Assembly: GCF_030209435.1 (NCBI RefSeq)
Contig: NZ_JARVRX010000001.1
Location: 558,001-622,000, forward strand
Reading direction: 5' to 3'
DNA from: Mycolicibacterium sp. lyk4-40-TYG-92
GTDB lineage: Bacteria > Actinomycetota > Actinomycetes > Mycobacteriales > Mycobacteriaceae
Length of the DNA: 64,000 nucleotides
Below the pieces are notes generated by a model. The model was not told the origin of the DNA. It saw only the letters and a program-made list of their open reading frames with translations, and ran no database searches. The position numbers and the translations under genes were made by a program. Positions 50,522-58,562 of the stretch are shown here, piece by piece; positions within the stretch are counted from its first letter, which is position 1, and each line of letters opens with the position of its first letter.

Positions 50522-51238
50522 ATGACGGTGGCAGTGACTCCGAAAGCCGATTGGCATCTACGCGGAGAGTGGTTCGATGTGTGCAGCTGCAAGCTGCCCT
50601 GCCCGTGCAGCTTCGCGCAGGAGCCCACGCACGGCGACTGCCTGTTCACGCTCGTCTGGCAGGTGCACGAAGGTCATTACGGCACAACCGATCTGAGCGG
50701 TCTCGGGGTGGTGGCCCTGGGCGAGTTCGCGGGCAACATGTGGATCGGCGACCCGGACGCCACCATGAAGCTGATGTTCTACATCGACGAGAAGGCCGAC
50801 GCCGACCAGCGCGCGGCCCTGGAGCGGATTTTCCGCGGCGACGAGGGCGGCTGGCCGGGGGAGTTCGGCAGCCTGATCAGCGAGCTGCGGGGTATCGAGT
50901 ACGCGCCGATCAACTTCGCCGCCGCCGATGACCTCGCCTACTGGCGGGCGGAGATTCCGGGCAAGGTCGACGTGCGGGTCGACGCGCTGACGGGGCCGAC
51001 GGCCGACCCGAACCGCCGCGTCACGATTGTCAACGCCCCGGGTGCGGAAGTGGGGCCGGGTCAGGTCGCGACGTGGGGCGTGGTGAAGAAGGCCGACGCC
51101 GTGGGCTTCGACTTCTCCCACGAGTACCTCGGCGCCTCCAGCAAGCACTTCCCGTTCGATTGGCGACCCGACGGCGAACTGCCGAACGTCGAGCTACCGT
51201 CCGGCGCGCAGGCGGCCGGCGGATGCTGCTGCGGCTGA
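50522..51238 (+). CDS. DUF1326 cysteine-rich protein
   Basis: A 238-residue protein with DUF1326. A cysteine cluster near the amino terminus (VCSCKLPCPCSF) and a terminal GGCCCG supply at least seven cysteines. The middle (DLSGLGVVALGEFAGNMWIG) is the conserved family core. The function is unknown. The ATG at 50522 has GAAGGGA seven bases upstream; an in-frame ATG at 50504 is less likely. The promoter lies between two CsoR-type operators, so regulation by copper or sulfane sulfur is likely and a metal-binding role plausible. A hairpin follows the stop. Confidence 0.82.
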   Translation: MTVAVTPKADWHLRGEWFDVCSCKLPCPCSFAQEPTHGDCLFTLVWQVHEGHYGTTDLSGLGVVALGEFAGNMWIGDPDATMKLMFYIDEKADADQRAALERIFRGDEGGWPGEFGSLISELRGIEYAPINFAAADDLAYWRAEIPGKVDVRVDALTGPTADPNRRVTIVNAPGAEVGPGQVATWGVVKKADAVGFDFSHEYLGASSKHFPFDWRPDGELPNVELPSGAQAAGGCCCG

Positions 51239-51262
51239 GCTGAACAGGACCCGGAAATGACA

Positions 51263-51309
51263 CTGCGCCCAGGGCCTGCCGCTCTCGCGGCGTATGGCCC
51301 TGGGCGCAG
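51263..51309. terminator. Hairpin between convergent DUF1326 and SulP genes
   Basis: CTGCGCCCAGGGCC (51263-51276) and its perfect complement (51296-51309) form a 14-bp stem, with an inner GCCGC-TCTC-GCGGC hairpin in the loop. It separates the two convergent stops. No U-tract is present. Confidence 0.8.
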
Positions 51310-51322
51310 GATCAATCAGGTA

Positions 51323-53539
51323 CTACTCGGCAACCTCGACCAGCCGGTCCACGCTGACCGGCGTCACCCGAAGGGCGGCCGCGGTGCCGATGTCATAGAA
51401 CAGCCCGATCACCTCGAGGTCACCGGCGCGGTGCCGGGCCCGTACCAACGGGTGGGAGGCGAGGGTCTGGGCCTGCAAGGCGACGTTGACCATCGACAGT
51501 TGGTCGACGACGCCGAACCCTTCCTGGGCCGCCGCGACGGCCACAGGGTGGCGGCCCTCGTCGAAGGCGCGCAGCGTCGCATCGCCGTGCTCCAGCCAGG
51601 TGTGCAGGTGCTCGTCGTGCTGCTGATCGCCGCTCAGCAGCGTGGTCATGGCGCCGCAGCTGGAGTGGCCGCACACCACGATCGACGAGACCTCCAGAAC
51701 CTCGACGGCGAACGCGATGGCCGCCTCGACCGAGGCGTCGGCGCGGCCCTCCGGGATCAGGTTACCGACGTTGCGGACCGTCAGCAGGTCACCGGGACCA
51801 CTGCTGGTGATGACGTTGGGCACCACCCGCGAGTCGACGCAGGTGATGAACAGCGTCTCGGGCTTCTGGGCGTGGGCCAGGTCCTCCATGTGCGGACGCA
51901 GCACGGGCGCGGTGCGGCGGTGGTAGGTCTCCAGGCCCTCCATCACCGAGGAGGTCTGCGGCTGCGACTTCCACGGGACGACACCCGAACGCTTGTCGAA
52001 CGGCGTGAACGTGCGGGTCGGCGGACCCGCGGCCGCGCTGTGCAGTTCGGCGGTGCCGTGCTCATGGATCTCGACGGAGCCACCACCGGCGATGTGCTGG
52101 CGCTTCCACGCGTCGATGGTCTCGTGGGCGGCGTGGTCGATGAAGTCCACCGACAGCTCGACGGTGACGTCGGAACCGGTCGGGACCGATGCCAGTGCCG
52201 AGGTCAGGCGCGGCAGCGACAGGAAGCTGACCGAGCCCTCGATCACGATGCGCCAGTCGTTGCCGGCGATGTGCTCGGTGACGATCTTGGCCCGGATCAC
52301 GCGCCACACCGTCAGGGCCACCGCCAGCGCGAGGCCGATCAGCACGCCCTCGAGCAGGTTGAGGAACACGACGCCGAGGACCGTGATGGCGTAGACCGCG
52401 ATATCGCCTGTGCGCCGGGCGGTTTCGATGTGCGCCTTCTTGACCAGCTGGCAGCCGATGACGATCAGCAGGCCGGCGAGCGCCGACGTCGGGATCATCT
52501 GGGCCAGGCCGGCGAACGGCACCGCGAACAGCAGAATCCAGACACCGTGCAGGATCGCGGAAGCCCGGGTCTTGGCGCCGGCGGCGACGTTGGTCGAGCT
52601 GCGCACGATGACGCCGGTGACGGGCAGGCCGCCGATGGCACCGGAGATGGCGTTGGCCGTGCCTTGACCGATCAGCTCACGGTCGAAGTTGGTGCGCGGA
52701 CCGTTGTGCATGCGGTCGACCGAGACGGCCGACAGCAGGCTTTCGACGCTGGCGATCAGCGCGACGGTGAGCACGCCGGCGATGACGCCGTCCCAGTCGC
52801 CCGTGGGCAGGGTCGGCAACGACAGCGAGTCCAGCAGCGAGCCGTTGATCTGAATGCGCTTGACGTCGAACGGCAACAGGACGGAGAGCGCCGTCACGCC
52901 GACGATGGCGACCAGCGGACCGGGGACCCGGTTGATCGGGGCGGGCACCCAGCGCCACGCCACCAGCGTGACGATGACCAGCATGCCGAGCAGGAATCCG
53001 GGACCGTGGATGTTCATCAGCCCGGCCGGCAGTTGCTCGATGTTCTCCCACGCGCTGCTGTTGGACTTGCCGCCCAGCAGCACGTGCAGCTGCTGCAGCG
53101 CGATGGTGATACCGATGCCCGCGAGCATGGCGTGCACGACGACCGGCGAGATGGCCAGCGCGGCCCGGGCCACGCGGCTCAGGCCGAACAGAATCTGGAG
53201 GATGCCGGCGCCGACGGTGATGGCGCATGTGACCGCCCAGCCGAATTCGGCGATCAGTCCGGCGACGATGACGGTGAGGCCGGCGGCCGGTCCGCTCACC
53301 TGCAGCGGCGAGCCGCCGAGCGCACCGGCGACGATGCCGCCGACGATGGCGGCGATGATGCCGGCCAGGATGGGGGCGTTGGACGCGACGGCGATGCCGA
53401 GCGACAGTGGCAGTGCCACCAGGAATACGACAAGTGACGCGGGCAGGTCGTAGCGCAGTATTGCGCGTAAACCCTTTGCCGGCGGGGCGGTTTCCAGCAT
53501 GACTAAGTTTCCGTTCTCCGATTGTTGTCCGATGGACAC
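51323..53539 (-). CDS. SulP anion transporter fused to beta-carbonic anhydrase (Rv3273-like)
   Basis: A 738-residue fusion. The amino-terminal part (about residues 25-430) is a SulP permease with the signature LPLSLGIAVASNAPILAGII and VSGPAAGLTVIVAG. A STAS-like segment follows (about 440-520). A beta-carbonic anhydrase ends the protein, with zinc ligands in TCVDSRVVPN (near 564) and CGHSSCGAM (near 622). It should move bicarbonate or sulfate and interconvert CO2 and bicarbonate at the membrane. M. tuberculosis Rv3273 has the same architecture (about 764 residues). The GTG at 53539 is used; an ATG at 53500 is a fair alternative. Confidence 0.93.
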   Translation of the reverse strand: MSIGQQSENGNLVMLETAPPAKGLRAILRYDLPASLVVFLVALPLSLGIAVASNAPILAGIIAAIVGGIVAGALGGSPLQVSGPAAGLTVIVAGLIAEFGWAVTCAITVGAGILQILFGLSRVARAALAISPVVVHAMLAGIGITIALQQLHVLLGGKSNSSAWENIEQLPAGLMNIHGPGFLLGMLVIVTLVAWRWVPAPINRVPGPLVAIVGVTALSVLLPFDVKRIQINGSLLDSLSLPTLPTGDWDGVIAGVLTVALIASVESLLSAVSVDRMHNGPRTNFDRELIGQGTANAISGAIGGLPVTGVIVRSSTNVAAGAKTRASAILHGVWILLFAVPFAGLAQMIPTSALAGLLIVIGCQLVKKAHIETARRTGDIAVYAITVLGVVFLNLLEGVLIGLALAVALTVWRVIRAKIVTEHIAGNDWRIVIEGSVSFLSLPRLTSALASVPTGSDVTVELSVDFIDHAAHETIDAWKRQHIAGGGSVEIHEHGTAELHSAAAGPPTRTFTPFDKRSGVVPWKSQPQTSSVMEGLETYHRRTAPVLRPHMEDLAHAQKPETLFITCVDSRVVPNVITSSGPGDLLTVRNVGNLIPEGRADASVEAAIAFAVEVLEVSSIVVCGHSSCGAMTTLLSGDQQHDEHLHTWLEHGDATLRAFDEGRHPVAVAAAQEGFGVVDQLSMVNVALQAQTLASHPLVRARHRAGDLEVIGLFYDIGTAAALRVTPVSVDRLVEVAE

Positions 53540-53966
53540 ATGTGCAGATGCGCTGCGCGAGTTTCGGTCCGCACACCCGCCGACGCCATTGTCGATTGAA
53601 CATGTTGCGAGACAACATGTTTCCGAACTGTTCGACGATCGCCGAGGAGAGGCGGCGTCAATTGCTAAGTGCGAGAGTATTTATCGCCAGACGGGGTCGC
53701 AAGGCGAGGAGGAGTTCCCATAGAGAACGCAAATCTTCTTCGTGGGCCGGAGGGTTGATCCATTCGGCGACCTGGGATACGGGCTCGAACCGATTCGGGT
53801 CGGTATGCTCGGAATTGGTGGTCCGGCCGGTCAAAAGGACTGTATTGCAACGATTCTCGTGCATCACATCGGTCCATGTAAGTGACGTGGGTCATATCCA
53901 GGGGCTAATATTTGAACTCGGCATGAACGCAGTGACAAGTTTCTGTGTTCTCAACACAATGGAAGA
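53540..53966. other. AT-richer intergenic region between SulP-CA and response regulator genes
   Basis: This 427-bp divergent region is visibly lower in GC than its surroundings. Open frames in it have no ribosome site and odd composition, so I call no gene. It holds the inverted repeat at 53599-53621 and, near its right end, GTGACA (53932-53937), 17 bp, CACAAT (53955-53960) as a promoter of the response regulator. Confidence 0.6.
53599..53621. promoter_or_regulatory. Inverted repeat upstream of the SulP-carbonic anhydrase gene
   Basis: AACATGTTG-CGAGA-CAACATGTT is a perfect 9-bp inverted repeat with a 5-bp spacer, 60-82 bp upstream of the SulP-CA start. The core ACATGT is itself palindromic. 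It is a good candidate operator; the binding protein is unknown, but the adjacent response regulator is an obvious suspect. Confidence 0.5.
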
Positions 53967-54749
53967 ATGACAACGATGTCGGTACCACCACGAGAGCGTC
54001 ACCCCCGGGCCGCCGTGCTCGGCCAGCTGCCGCGCATGGAACGTGCCGACGGCTCTCCCATCCGGGTGTTGCTGGTTGACGACGAGCCGGCGCTGACCAA
54101 CCTGGTCAAGATGGCACTGCACTACGAGGGCTGGGTCGTCGAGGTTGCCCACAATGGCCGCGACGCGGTGACCAAGTTCGGTGAGATGGAACCGGACCTC
54201 GTCGTGCTCGACATCATGCTGCCCGACACCGACGGCCTGCAGCTGCTGCAGCGCGTGCGGGCGGCCGAGGGCTACACCCCGACGCTGTTCCTCACGGCGC
54301 GGGACTCCGTGATGGACCGGGTCACCGGATTGACCGCCGGCGCCGACGACTACATGACCAAGCCGTTCAGCCTCGAAGAGCTGGTGGCCCGGCTGCGCGG
54401 ACTGCTGCGCCGGTCCAGCCAGCTCGCCCCGGAGTCGGACGAGGTGCTCAAGGTCGGCGACATGGTCCTCAACGGCGCCAGCCGGGAGGTGACCCGGGCC
54501 GGTGAGCCGATCGCGTTGACCGTCACCGAGTTCGAACTGCTCCGGTACCTGATGCGTAACCCGCGCCGCGCCATCGCCCGCGCGGAGATCCTCGACCGGG
54601 TGTGGAACTACGGATTCGGCGGCAAGTCGAGCATCGTGGACCTCTACATCTCGTATCTGCGCAAGAAGATCGACACCGATCGCGAGCCGATGATTCACAC
54701 CGTGCGCGGCGTGGGCTACATGCTGCGTCCCGCGGGCACGGAGGACTAA
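53967..54749 (+). CDS. OmpR/PhoB-family response regulator
   Basis: A 260-residue regulator. A variable 30-residue start is followed by the receiver domain, with the acidic pair in LLVDDEPALT, phosphoacceptor Asp82 in VVLDIMLPDTDG and Lys132 in MTKPF. The DNA-binding winged helix (about 160-255) has LTVTEFELLRYLMRNPRR and SSIVDLYISYLRKKID. The ATG follows CACAAT by six bases, so the message may be leaderless. The kinase gene starts 10 bp downstream. I cannot assign it to a named mycobacterial system. Confidence 0.9.
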   Translation: MTTMSVPPRERHPRAAVLGQLPRMERADGSPIRVLLVDDEPALTNLVKMALHYEGWVVEVAHNGRDAVTKFGEMEPDLVVLDIMLPDTDGLQLLQRVRAAEGYTPTLFLTARDSVMDRVTGLTAGADDYMTKPFSLEELVARLRGLLRRSSQLAPESDEVLKVGDMVLNGASREVTRAGEPIALTVTEFELLRYLMRNPRRAIARAEILDRVWNYGFGGKSSIVDLYISYLRKKIDTDREPMIHTVRGVGYMLRPAGTED

Positions 54750-54759
54750 CCTGCCCGAG

Positions 54760-56340
54760 GTGACGCGTGTGACCCGGGTGCCGACTCGAGTACCCGCCCG
54801 GACCCCGGTTCGGGCGCCCTGGTGGCGTCCGCGCACCCTGCGCCGACGCCTCGTTTTCGGCGTCACGTCTCTGGTCACCGTGGTGCTGCTGGCGGTGGGG
54901 GTGCTGTCGGTGTACAGCCTGCACAGCTACGTGTCGGCGATGAGCGATGCGGAACTCGAGCGTTCGCTCGACGCCCTCGGCCATTCCTATGACCGGCTCG
55001 AGATCAAGCGTGGTGATCCGGCCCATCCGATCGACGCCGGGGAGGACGGCCTGACCGCGTTCGGCGGCCAGGCGCCGGGAAATCTGATCGCGGTGCTGCA
55101 CAAGGGTGTCGTCGTGCAGTCGGCGGTCTTCCCCGACGGCGAACCGAAGCCGGTCCAGCCCGACGTCGTGAAGGCCGTCAGTGGACAGCAGTGGACCAAC
55201 CTCGGGCCGCGGACGGTGAAGCTGCCGCGACTCGGGTGGTATCGGATGGCGGGACAGGACGCCGGCGGGGGCGACGTGCTGGTCTCGGGCGTGTCCATGG
55301 AGGACGCCAACAGCGTGGTGGCGCGTAAGACCGTCGCGGTCGCGGTCATGACGCTGCTGGCCATCGCACTGACGGCTGTCGGCACCATCGCGGTGGTGAA
55401 CTACGCGCTGCGGCCACTGAGCCGCGTGGCCTCGACCGCGGCGAAGGTGGCGACCCGCCAGTTCGGCAGCGAGGACCACCGCATCACCGAACGGGTCCGG
55501 CCGGAGGACACCGACCCGCGCACCGAGGTCGGCATCGTGGGGGACACCCTCAACAAGCTGCTGGACAACGTCGACAGCGCGCTGGCCGAACTCGCCGCAT
55601 CGCACCGCCGGACGCGGCAGTTCCTCACCGACGCCAGCCACGAGCTGCGGACCCCGCTGGCCGCCATCCGCGGGTACGCCGAACTGACCCGCCAGGACAG
55701 TGCCGCACTGCCCGAGACCACCGAATACGCGCTCGCCCGCATCGAGTCCGAGGCGCAGCGGATGTCCGGTCTGGTGGAGGACCTGCTGCTGATCTCGCGT
55801 CTCGAGGAGCATCAGGACCTCGAGACCGACGACGTCGAGCTGTGCGACGTGGTGATCAACGCGGTCAATGACGCCGCGGTGTCGTCGCCCGCGCACCGCT
55901 GGCGCTCGCGCCTGCCCGACGTACCGATCTGGGTCCGCGGCGACCCGGCCCGGCTGCATCAGGTGATCGGCAACCTGCTGGCCAACGCGCGCGTTCACAC
56001 GCCGGCCGGAGTAACGGTCACGACCAGCCTGACTCCTGGTCCCGGATATGTGGAATTGACCGTCGCCGACGATGGCCCCGGAATTCCCGAGGAATTGTTG
56101 CCGAATTTGTTCGACCGATTTGTGGTCGCCGACAAATCGCGTTCGCGCGCGCTCGGCAGTACCGGGCTCGGTCTGGCGATCGTGTCGACGATCGTGAAAG
56201 CGCACGGCGGCCGGGTGAAAGTCGAATCCAACACTGCGGGAACAGTTTTCCGGGTGCGGTTGCCGATGCTCCGGGAAGTCGGGGAGTACGTGACCATGAG
56301 CGAGTCGTACAACCCGCATGCGTCCGAATCGACTGTATGA
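54760..56340 (+). CDS. Sensor histidine kinase
   Basis: A 526-residue kinase. Two transmembrane helices (about residues 40-65 and 190-215) enclose an extracytoplasmic sensor of some 125 residues. A HAMP linker, the HisKA box FLTDASHELRTPLAAIRGYA (His near 294), an N box in VIGNLLANARVHTPAG and G boxes VADDGPGIPEE and STGLGLAIVSTIVKAHGG follow. The GTG at 54760 is 10 bp after the regulator gene. The signal sensed is unknown. A basic amino terminus of about 30 residues precedes the first helix. Confidence 0.92.
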   Translation: MTRVTRVPTRVPARTPVRAPWWRPRTLRRRLVFGVTSLVTVVLLAVGVLSVYSLHSYVSAMSDAELERSLDALGHSYDRLEIKRGDPAHPIDAGEDGLTAFGGQAPGNLIAVLHKGVVVQSAVFPDGEPKPVQPDVVKAVSGQQWTNLGPRTVKLPRLGWYRMAGQDAGGGDVLVSGVSMEDANSVVARKTVAVAVMTLLAIALTAVGTIAVVNYALRPLSRVASTAAKVATRQFGSEDHRITERVRPEDTDPRTEVGIVGDTLNKLLDNVDSALAELAASHRRTRQFLTDASHELRTPLAAIRGYAELTRQDSAALPETTEYALARIESEAQRMSGLVEDLLLISRLEEHQDLETDDVELCDVVINAVNDAAVSSPAHRWRSRLPDVPIWVRGDPARLHQVIGNLLANARVHTPAGVTVTTSLTPGPGYVELTVADDGPGIPEELLPNLFDRFVVADKSRSRALGSTGLGLAIVSTIVKAHGGRVKVESNTAGTVFRVRLPMLREVGEYVTMSESYNPHASESTV

Positions 56341-56478
56341 GTTTCGCCTGAATTCGATTTGATTCATGCGGATATCCGTATGTGTTCGGCCTGAGAATCC
56401 GTTTCTCACCCATTTCCGCGACTACCGTCGGAGTTATTGATCCGGCGCTTTCGGCGCTGGATGCGGAAAGGGAAAACC

Positions 56479-56775
56479 ATGAAGAGTGCCACCAAGATCT
56501 CAGCGGCCACAGGAATCGTGCTGGCGCTGACGGTCGCGCTGGCCGCACCGGCCGCGGCTCGGCCCGTGGTGCCGCCGGCCCCCGGGGAGTCCGCGACGCA
56601 GACGATCCATCGGCTGCAGAGCGAAGGCTTCCGGGTGATCGAGTCGCGCGTCGGCAGCGGATCCATCGACAAGTGCACTGTCACCGCCGTCCGGCACGGC
56701 CGCGAGCTTTCGAGCCAGGAGGGCAAGCTGCGCGGGCAGAGCACCACGGTCTACGTCGACCTCGGCTGCAAGTGA
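56479..56775 (+). CDS. Small secreted protein with one disulfide
   Basis: A 98-residue protein with a clear signal peptide (MKSATKISAATGIVLALTVA, cleavage likely after APAAA near residue 27). The mature part has two cysteines, in DKCTVTAV and DLGCK at the end, which probably pair. The pattern matches small exported mycobacterial proteins of unknown function. AAGGGAAA precedes the ATG. The frame is open upstream, but the signal peptide fixes this start. Confidence 0.78.
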   Translation: MKSATKISAATGIVLALTVALAAPAAARPVVPPAPGESATQTIHRLQSEGFRVIESRVGSGSIDKCTVTAVRHGRELSSQEGKLRGQSTTVYVDLGCK

Positions 56776-56824
56776 TTTGCGGCTGACGCTGCGAGGTGCG
56801 CCCACCGGGTTCTACTCTGGGCGG

Positions 56825-57382
56825 ATGTTGAGCAGATTCCTGATCGGTGGGGTCGCGGCCGTTTGGGCGATCTCGTTGGTGCCGGGCGTTGCCGCGGCGG
56901 CGCCGCCGCCCGAGCCGGTGCCCCCGCCGCCCGGGCCCGCCGCGCCGAATCTGAACGGATTCAAGCCCGTGACCCCGTCGACCTACGCCAGCAAGGACGG
57001 GACGTTCTACATGTTCCAGGCGCCCGGCGGTCTGACGTGCATCATGCGCCGCAACGAAGGCGAGTACGGCTGTAGCGGCCCGATGCCGGGCGCCCCGGAG
57101 GGCTCCAACGTGGTCGTCGGCCAGCAGGTCGGCGCGCCGGCGTTCAACACCTTGAACGGCCCGAAGTACGTCGGCGAGATGCCCGGTGCGGTGCAGACCC
57201 TGCCGGCCGGTTCGCGGATCACCTACCGCAACATCACATGCGGCACCGACGGCACCATGACGGCCTGCGTCAACAGCTTCGACCAGTCCGGTTTCGTCGT
57301 CAGCCCGTCCGGCAGCTTCATCGTCAACGAGTCGAATCCGTTGCTGGACAGGCCCAAAGACCGCAATCCCTATTTCAACTGA
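56825..57382 (+). CDS. Secreted proline-rich protein
   Basis: A 185-residue exported protein. The signal peptide (FLIGGVAAVWAISLVPGVAA) is followed by a Pro-rich stretch (PPPEPVPPPPGPAAP) and a compact domain with four cysteines (TCIMRR, YGCSG, NITCG, TACVNS), a pattern seen in several mycobacterial secreted proteins. No catalytic motif is visible. The ATG at 56825 follows TACTCT (56813-56818) by six bases, a leaderless start, although the frame is open to 56777. It converges with gpsA. Confidence 0.78.
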   Translation: MLSRFLIGGVAAVWAISLVPGVAAAAPPPEPVPPPPGPAAPNLNGFKPVTPSTYASKDGTFYMFQAPGGLTCIMRRNEGEYGCSGPMPGAPEGSNVVVGQQVGAPAFNTLNGPKYVGEMPGAVQTLPAGSRITYRNITCGTDGTMTACVNSFDQSGFVVSPSGSFIVNESNPLLDRPKDRNPYFN

Positions 57383-57392
57383 GCCGCCGAGG

Positions 57393-58418
57393 TCAGAACC
57401 CGGCGCCGTGCACCTCGTGCCCGGGCTTCTCGAGCATGAGGCCGGCGTAGGCGTCTTGCACGGTGCAGCCGTGGTTGATCACCCGGTCCACCTCGCGGGC
57501 GATCGGCATGCTGAGCCCGTGCGTCTCGGCGAACTCCATGATCACGCTGGCGGCCTTGACGCCCTCGGCGACCTGGTTCATCGAGGCGATGATCTCGTCG
57601 ATGGGTTTGCCCTGGCCCAGCTGCTCGCCGACGTGCCGGTTGCGGCTGCGCTGGCTGGTACAGGTGACGATGAGGTCGCCCATCCCGGCCAGGCCCGCGA
57701 AGGTGTCGCGGTTGCCGCCCATCGCCACGCCGAGCTTGGACATCTCGGCGACCGCGCGTGCCATCACCATGGCGCGGGTGTTCTCGCCGATGCCCAATGA
57801 GTAGCCCATGCCGACGGAGATGGCGTACACGTTCTTGAGCGCCCCGGCCATCTCGACACCGATCACGTCGTCGGTGGTGTAGGTGCGAAAACGCCTGGTG
57901 CGGAACAGGCCCGCGAGGTTGGCGGCGAGGTGCTGGTCCGGCATCGCGAGCACCGCGGCGGCGGCGTATCCCTCGGCGACCTCGCGGGCGATGTTGGGCC
58001 CGGCCAGGATTCCGGCCGGGTGCCCGGGCAGTACCTCGTCGACGATCTGGCTCATGCGCATGTTGGTGCCCTGCTCCAGGCCCTTGACCAACGAGACCAC
58101 CGGCACCCACGGCCGCAGTTCCTTGGCCAGCTCGCCCAGCACGTTTCGGAAGCCGTGCGATGGCACCCCCATCACGATGACGTCGGCGCGGTTTGCCGCC
58201 TCCGAGAAGTCGGTGGTCGCCCGCAGCGATTCGGGGAGAGCCACACCGTCGCCCAGATAGCGGCTGTTGCAATGTTTTTCGTTGATGTCGGCCGCGGTCT
58301 CTTCGGACCGCACCCACTGCAGCGTCGGGCCCCGGCGCGCGCAGATCGAGGCCACGGTGGTGCCCCAGGATCCGCCACCGAGGACGACGACGGTCGGTAC
58401 GCGCTGCGCTGATGCCAT
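57393..58418 (-). CDS. gpsA: Glycerol-3-phosphate dehydrogenase [NAD(P)+]
   Basis: A 341-residue enzyme that reduces dihydroxyacetone phosphate to sn-glycerol 3-phosphate for phospholipid synthesis. The dinucleotide-binding motif is VLGGGSWGTTVASICA. The active-site lysine region is EMAGALKNVYAISVGMGYSL, with GGNRDTFAGLAGMGDLIVTC beyond. It corresponds to Rv0564c (gpdA1). The ATG at 58418 follows TAACCT (58430-58425) by six bases, a leaderless start. Confidence 0.95.
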   Translation of the reverse strand: MASAQRVPTVVVLGGGSWGTTVASICARRGPTLQWVRSEETAADINEKHCNSRYLGDGVALPESLRATTDFSEAANRADVIVMGVPSHGFRNVLGELAKELRPWVPVVSLVKGLEQGTNMRMSQIVDEVLPGHPAGILAGPNIAREVAEGYAAAAVLAMPDQHLAANLAGLFRTRRFRTYTTDDVIGVEMAGALKNVYAISVGMGYSLGIGENTRAMVMARAVAEMSKLGVAMGGNRDTFAGLAGMGDLIVTCTSQRSRNRHVGEQLGQGKPIDEIIASMNQVAEGVKAASVIMEFAETHGLSMPIAREVDRVINHGCTVQDAYAGLMLEKPGHEVHGAGF

Positions 58419-58562
58419 GGCGACAGGTTATGTCGCCTGGGCGAGCGGAGCGGCGGGATTGGCGGAGTGTCCGCTCGATGGTGCGATTTGGATGTTGTGT
58501 CAGTTGGCACCCCCGAGCTGTGCGACGATCGAAGGAGCGATCGCCGAGGGGGTGCGGCAGCA

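Noticed and set aside
53542..53970. Open frame of 142 codons in the gap before the response regulator
   Set aside because: Its composition is unlike its neighbours, it has no ribosome site, includes promoter elements of the response regulator, and no domain is visible.
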